Source: Amaranthus tricolor (taxonomy: Eukaryota; Streptophyta; Magnoliopsida; Caryophyllales; Amaranthaceae). Taken from it: a DNA stretch of 64,000 bases. A program made the position numbers and the translations under genes. Positions within the stretch are counted from its first letter, which is position 1; every line of letters begins with the position of its first letter. Below, piece after piece: positions 63,181-64,000 of the stretch. Under the pieces are notes generated by a model. The model made no database searches. It was given only the letters and a program-made list of their open reading frames with translations, and had not been told where the DNA came from. The DNA is taken from assembly GCF_026212465.1 (NCBI RefSeq), contig NC_080056.1:23389872-23453871 (forward strand). Direction: 5' to 3'.

Positions 63181-64000
63181 TGTTATGCACTATGCATCTA
63201 GTTGGGTTTATTTCAAAGTAAAAAATTTACAGTAAAAAATATTTAAAATATCATTTTCCTGTCTTAAATATCGTTCAAGTATTTAAAATACCAATTATGG
63301 GAGAGAAGGCACTCATAATTGCAAGAAATTATGGTAGAGAAGTTAGGAGAAAATGAAAGTAAGGAAGAAAGCGGGGAATGATGCTAGGCAAAGGTCAGAA
63401 TACGAGCACTTAGAGTTTATTATATAAAGTAAGAGATTATATTATGAAATACGCCAAACTATTAGAGAGCAGTGGTAGAGGGAGTGTGAGCAAAGGCACA
63501 GAGGTTAGATGAGAACAACCTTTATGAAACAATTTGTAAAACGATTGAACACCAACTGAGAAGTTCTGAAGTTGGCAAGGAGATTGGTAAGGGAAAGGAA
63601 TGCAAGTAGAGAGAGTGGACTTGATGCAAAAAGAGGAAGAAGAGATTATATTAGTGTATAAGACGAATATATAAGTAATTACTTTAAAATTCACATTTAT
63701 CTTGATAAAAGAAAAATGAGAGGGAAAGAGGGAAGGGGGAATAGGAGAACAAATTAGACGAGATTTTACCACAAATTTTAAAGAATAAAGGAGAGAAGAA
63801 TCGAAGAAATGAGAGAGGGAAAGATGATTCAAGGAAGAGACTAGCAACTAAGAGATGGAGAGTATTTTAAAGACCATTCTTAGTTAGTAATTGAGTTTGG
63901 GATAAAAAGAAAAGCCTTTTTCAAATTTATATTCCATATTAGGAGTGAGAGAGGTAGAAGGGGTATAAGGACTATACTTATTAATATTTAGATCATAAAA
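63181..64000. other. AT- and purine-rich end of window
   Basis: No gene or element end recognised. A 136-codon minus-strand frame (63437-63847) is Ser/Leu/Phe-rich because the plus strand is purine-rich; I do not believe it is coding. Confidence 0.45.

Noticed and set aside
63437..63847. 136-codon minus-strand frame as a gene
   Set aside because: Low complexity from a purine-rich plus strand, no homology or promoter features.

Overview
This window is nuclear DNA from a flowering plant, probably a eudicot. Nearly everything in it is transposable elements: Ty3/gypsy, Ty1/copia, CACTA, PIF/Harbinger, hAT and Stowaway-like families with plant-type protein domains, tRNA primer sites and target-site duplications. 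I cannot fix the species from the sequence. No intact, clearly functional host gene is visible. The only recognisable host gene is a dead PDR-type ABCG transporter.

Left half (1-34,118). A block of about 6.4 kb occurs twice in tandem. Each copy holds a minus-strand Ty3/gypsy (Tat-like) RT-protease-gag piece, its primer site and part of its LTR, then a PIF/Harbinger transposon with a Myb/SANT-like gene and a DDE transposase gene. Copy 1 is 1-6907. Copy 2 begins at 6908 and is split by a complete but degenerate Athila-like element (7242-17420, TSD CACCA) and a young Sirevirus-like Ty1/copia element (20855-30493, TSD TATTT). Copy 1 also carries a 545-bp MITE (4811-5355). Copy 2 carries a 967-bp hAT-type element (31675-32641), and copy 1 appears to hold the excision footprint of that same element.

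Middle (34,119-45,050). A 4-kb non-autonomous CACTA element (34167-38139) is followed by a mostly unrecognised stretch with one possible small split gene. This stretch also holds a foldback element with a Stowaway MITE in one arm (41574-42741), a 390-bp (AT)n tract and a 986-bp hAT-type element (43584-44569).

Right half (45,050-64,000). Exons of a PDR/ABCG transporter pseudogene run on the plus strand. A Ty1/copia element (45606-58853, TSD TTAAA) sits inside a codon of its first nucleotide-binding domain. That element's 5' LTR contains a 7.2-kb CACTA element (46794-53965, TSD AGA) with transposase and Ulp1-like protease coding. The CACTA transposase gene in turn contains a solo copia LTR (48478-49969, TSD AGTTA). 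Downstream of the last pseudogene exon is a 2.5-kb solo LTR (60699-63175, TSD ATAGC).

The strongest candidate for something undescribed is in the Athila-like element. A cluster of self-complementary CATTCG-NN-CGAATG motifs plus a TATA box sits in the LTR U3, and the same arrangement sits just upstream of the extra (env-position) ORF, as if the element had an internal copy of its own promoter.
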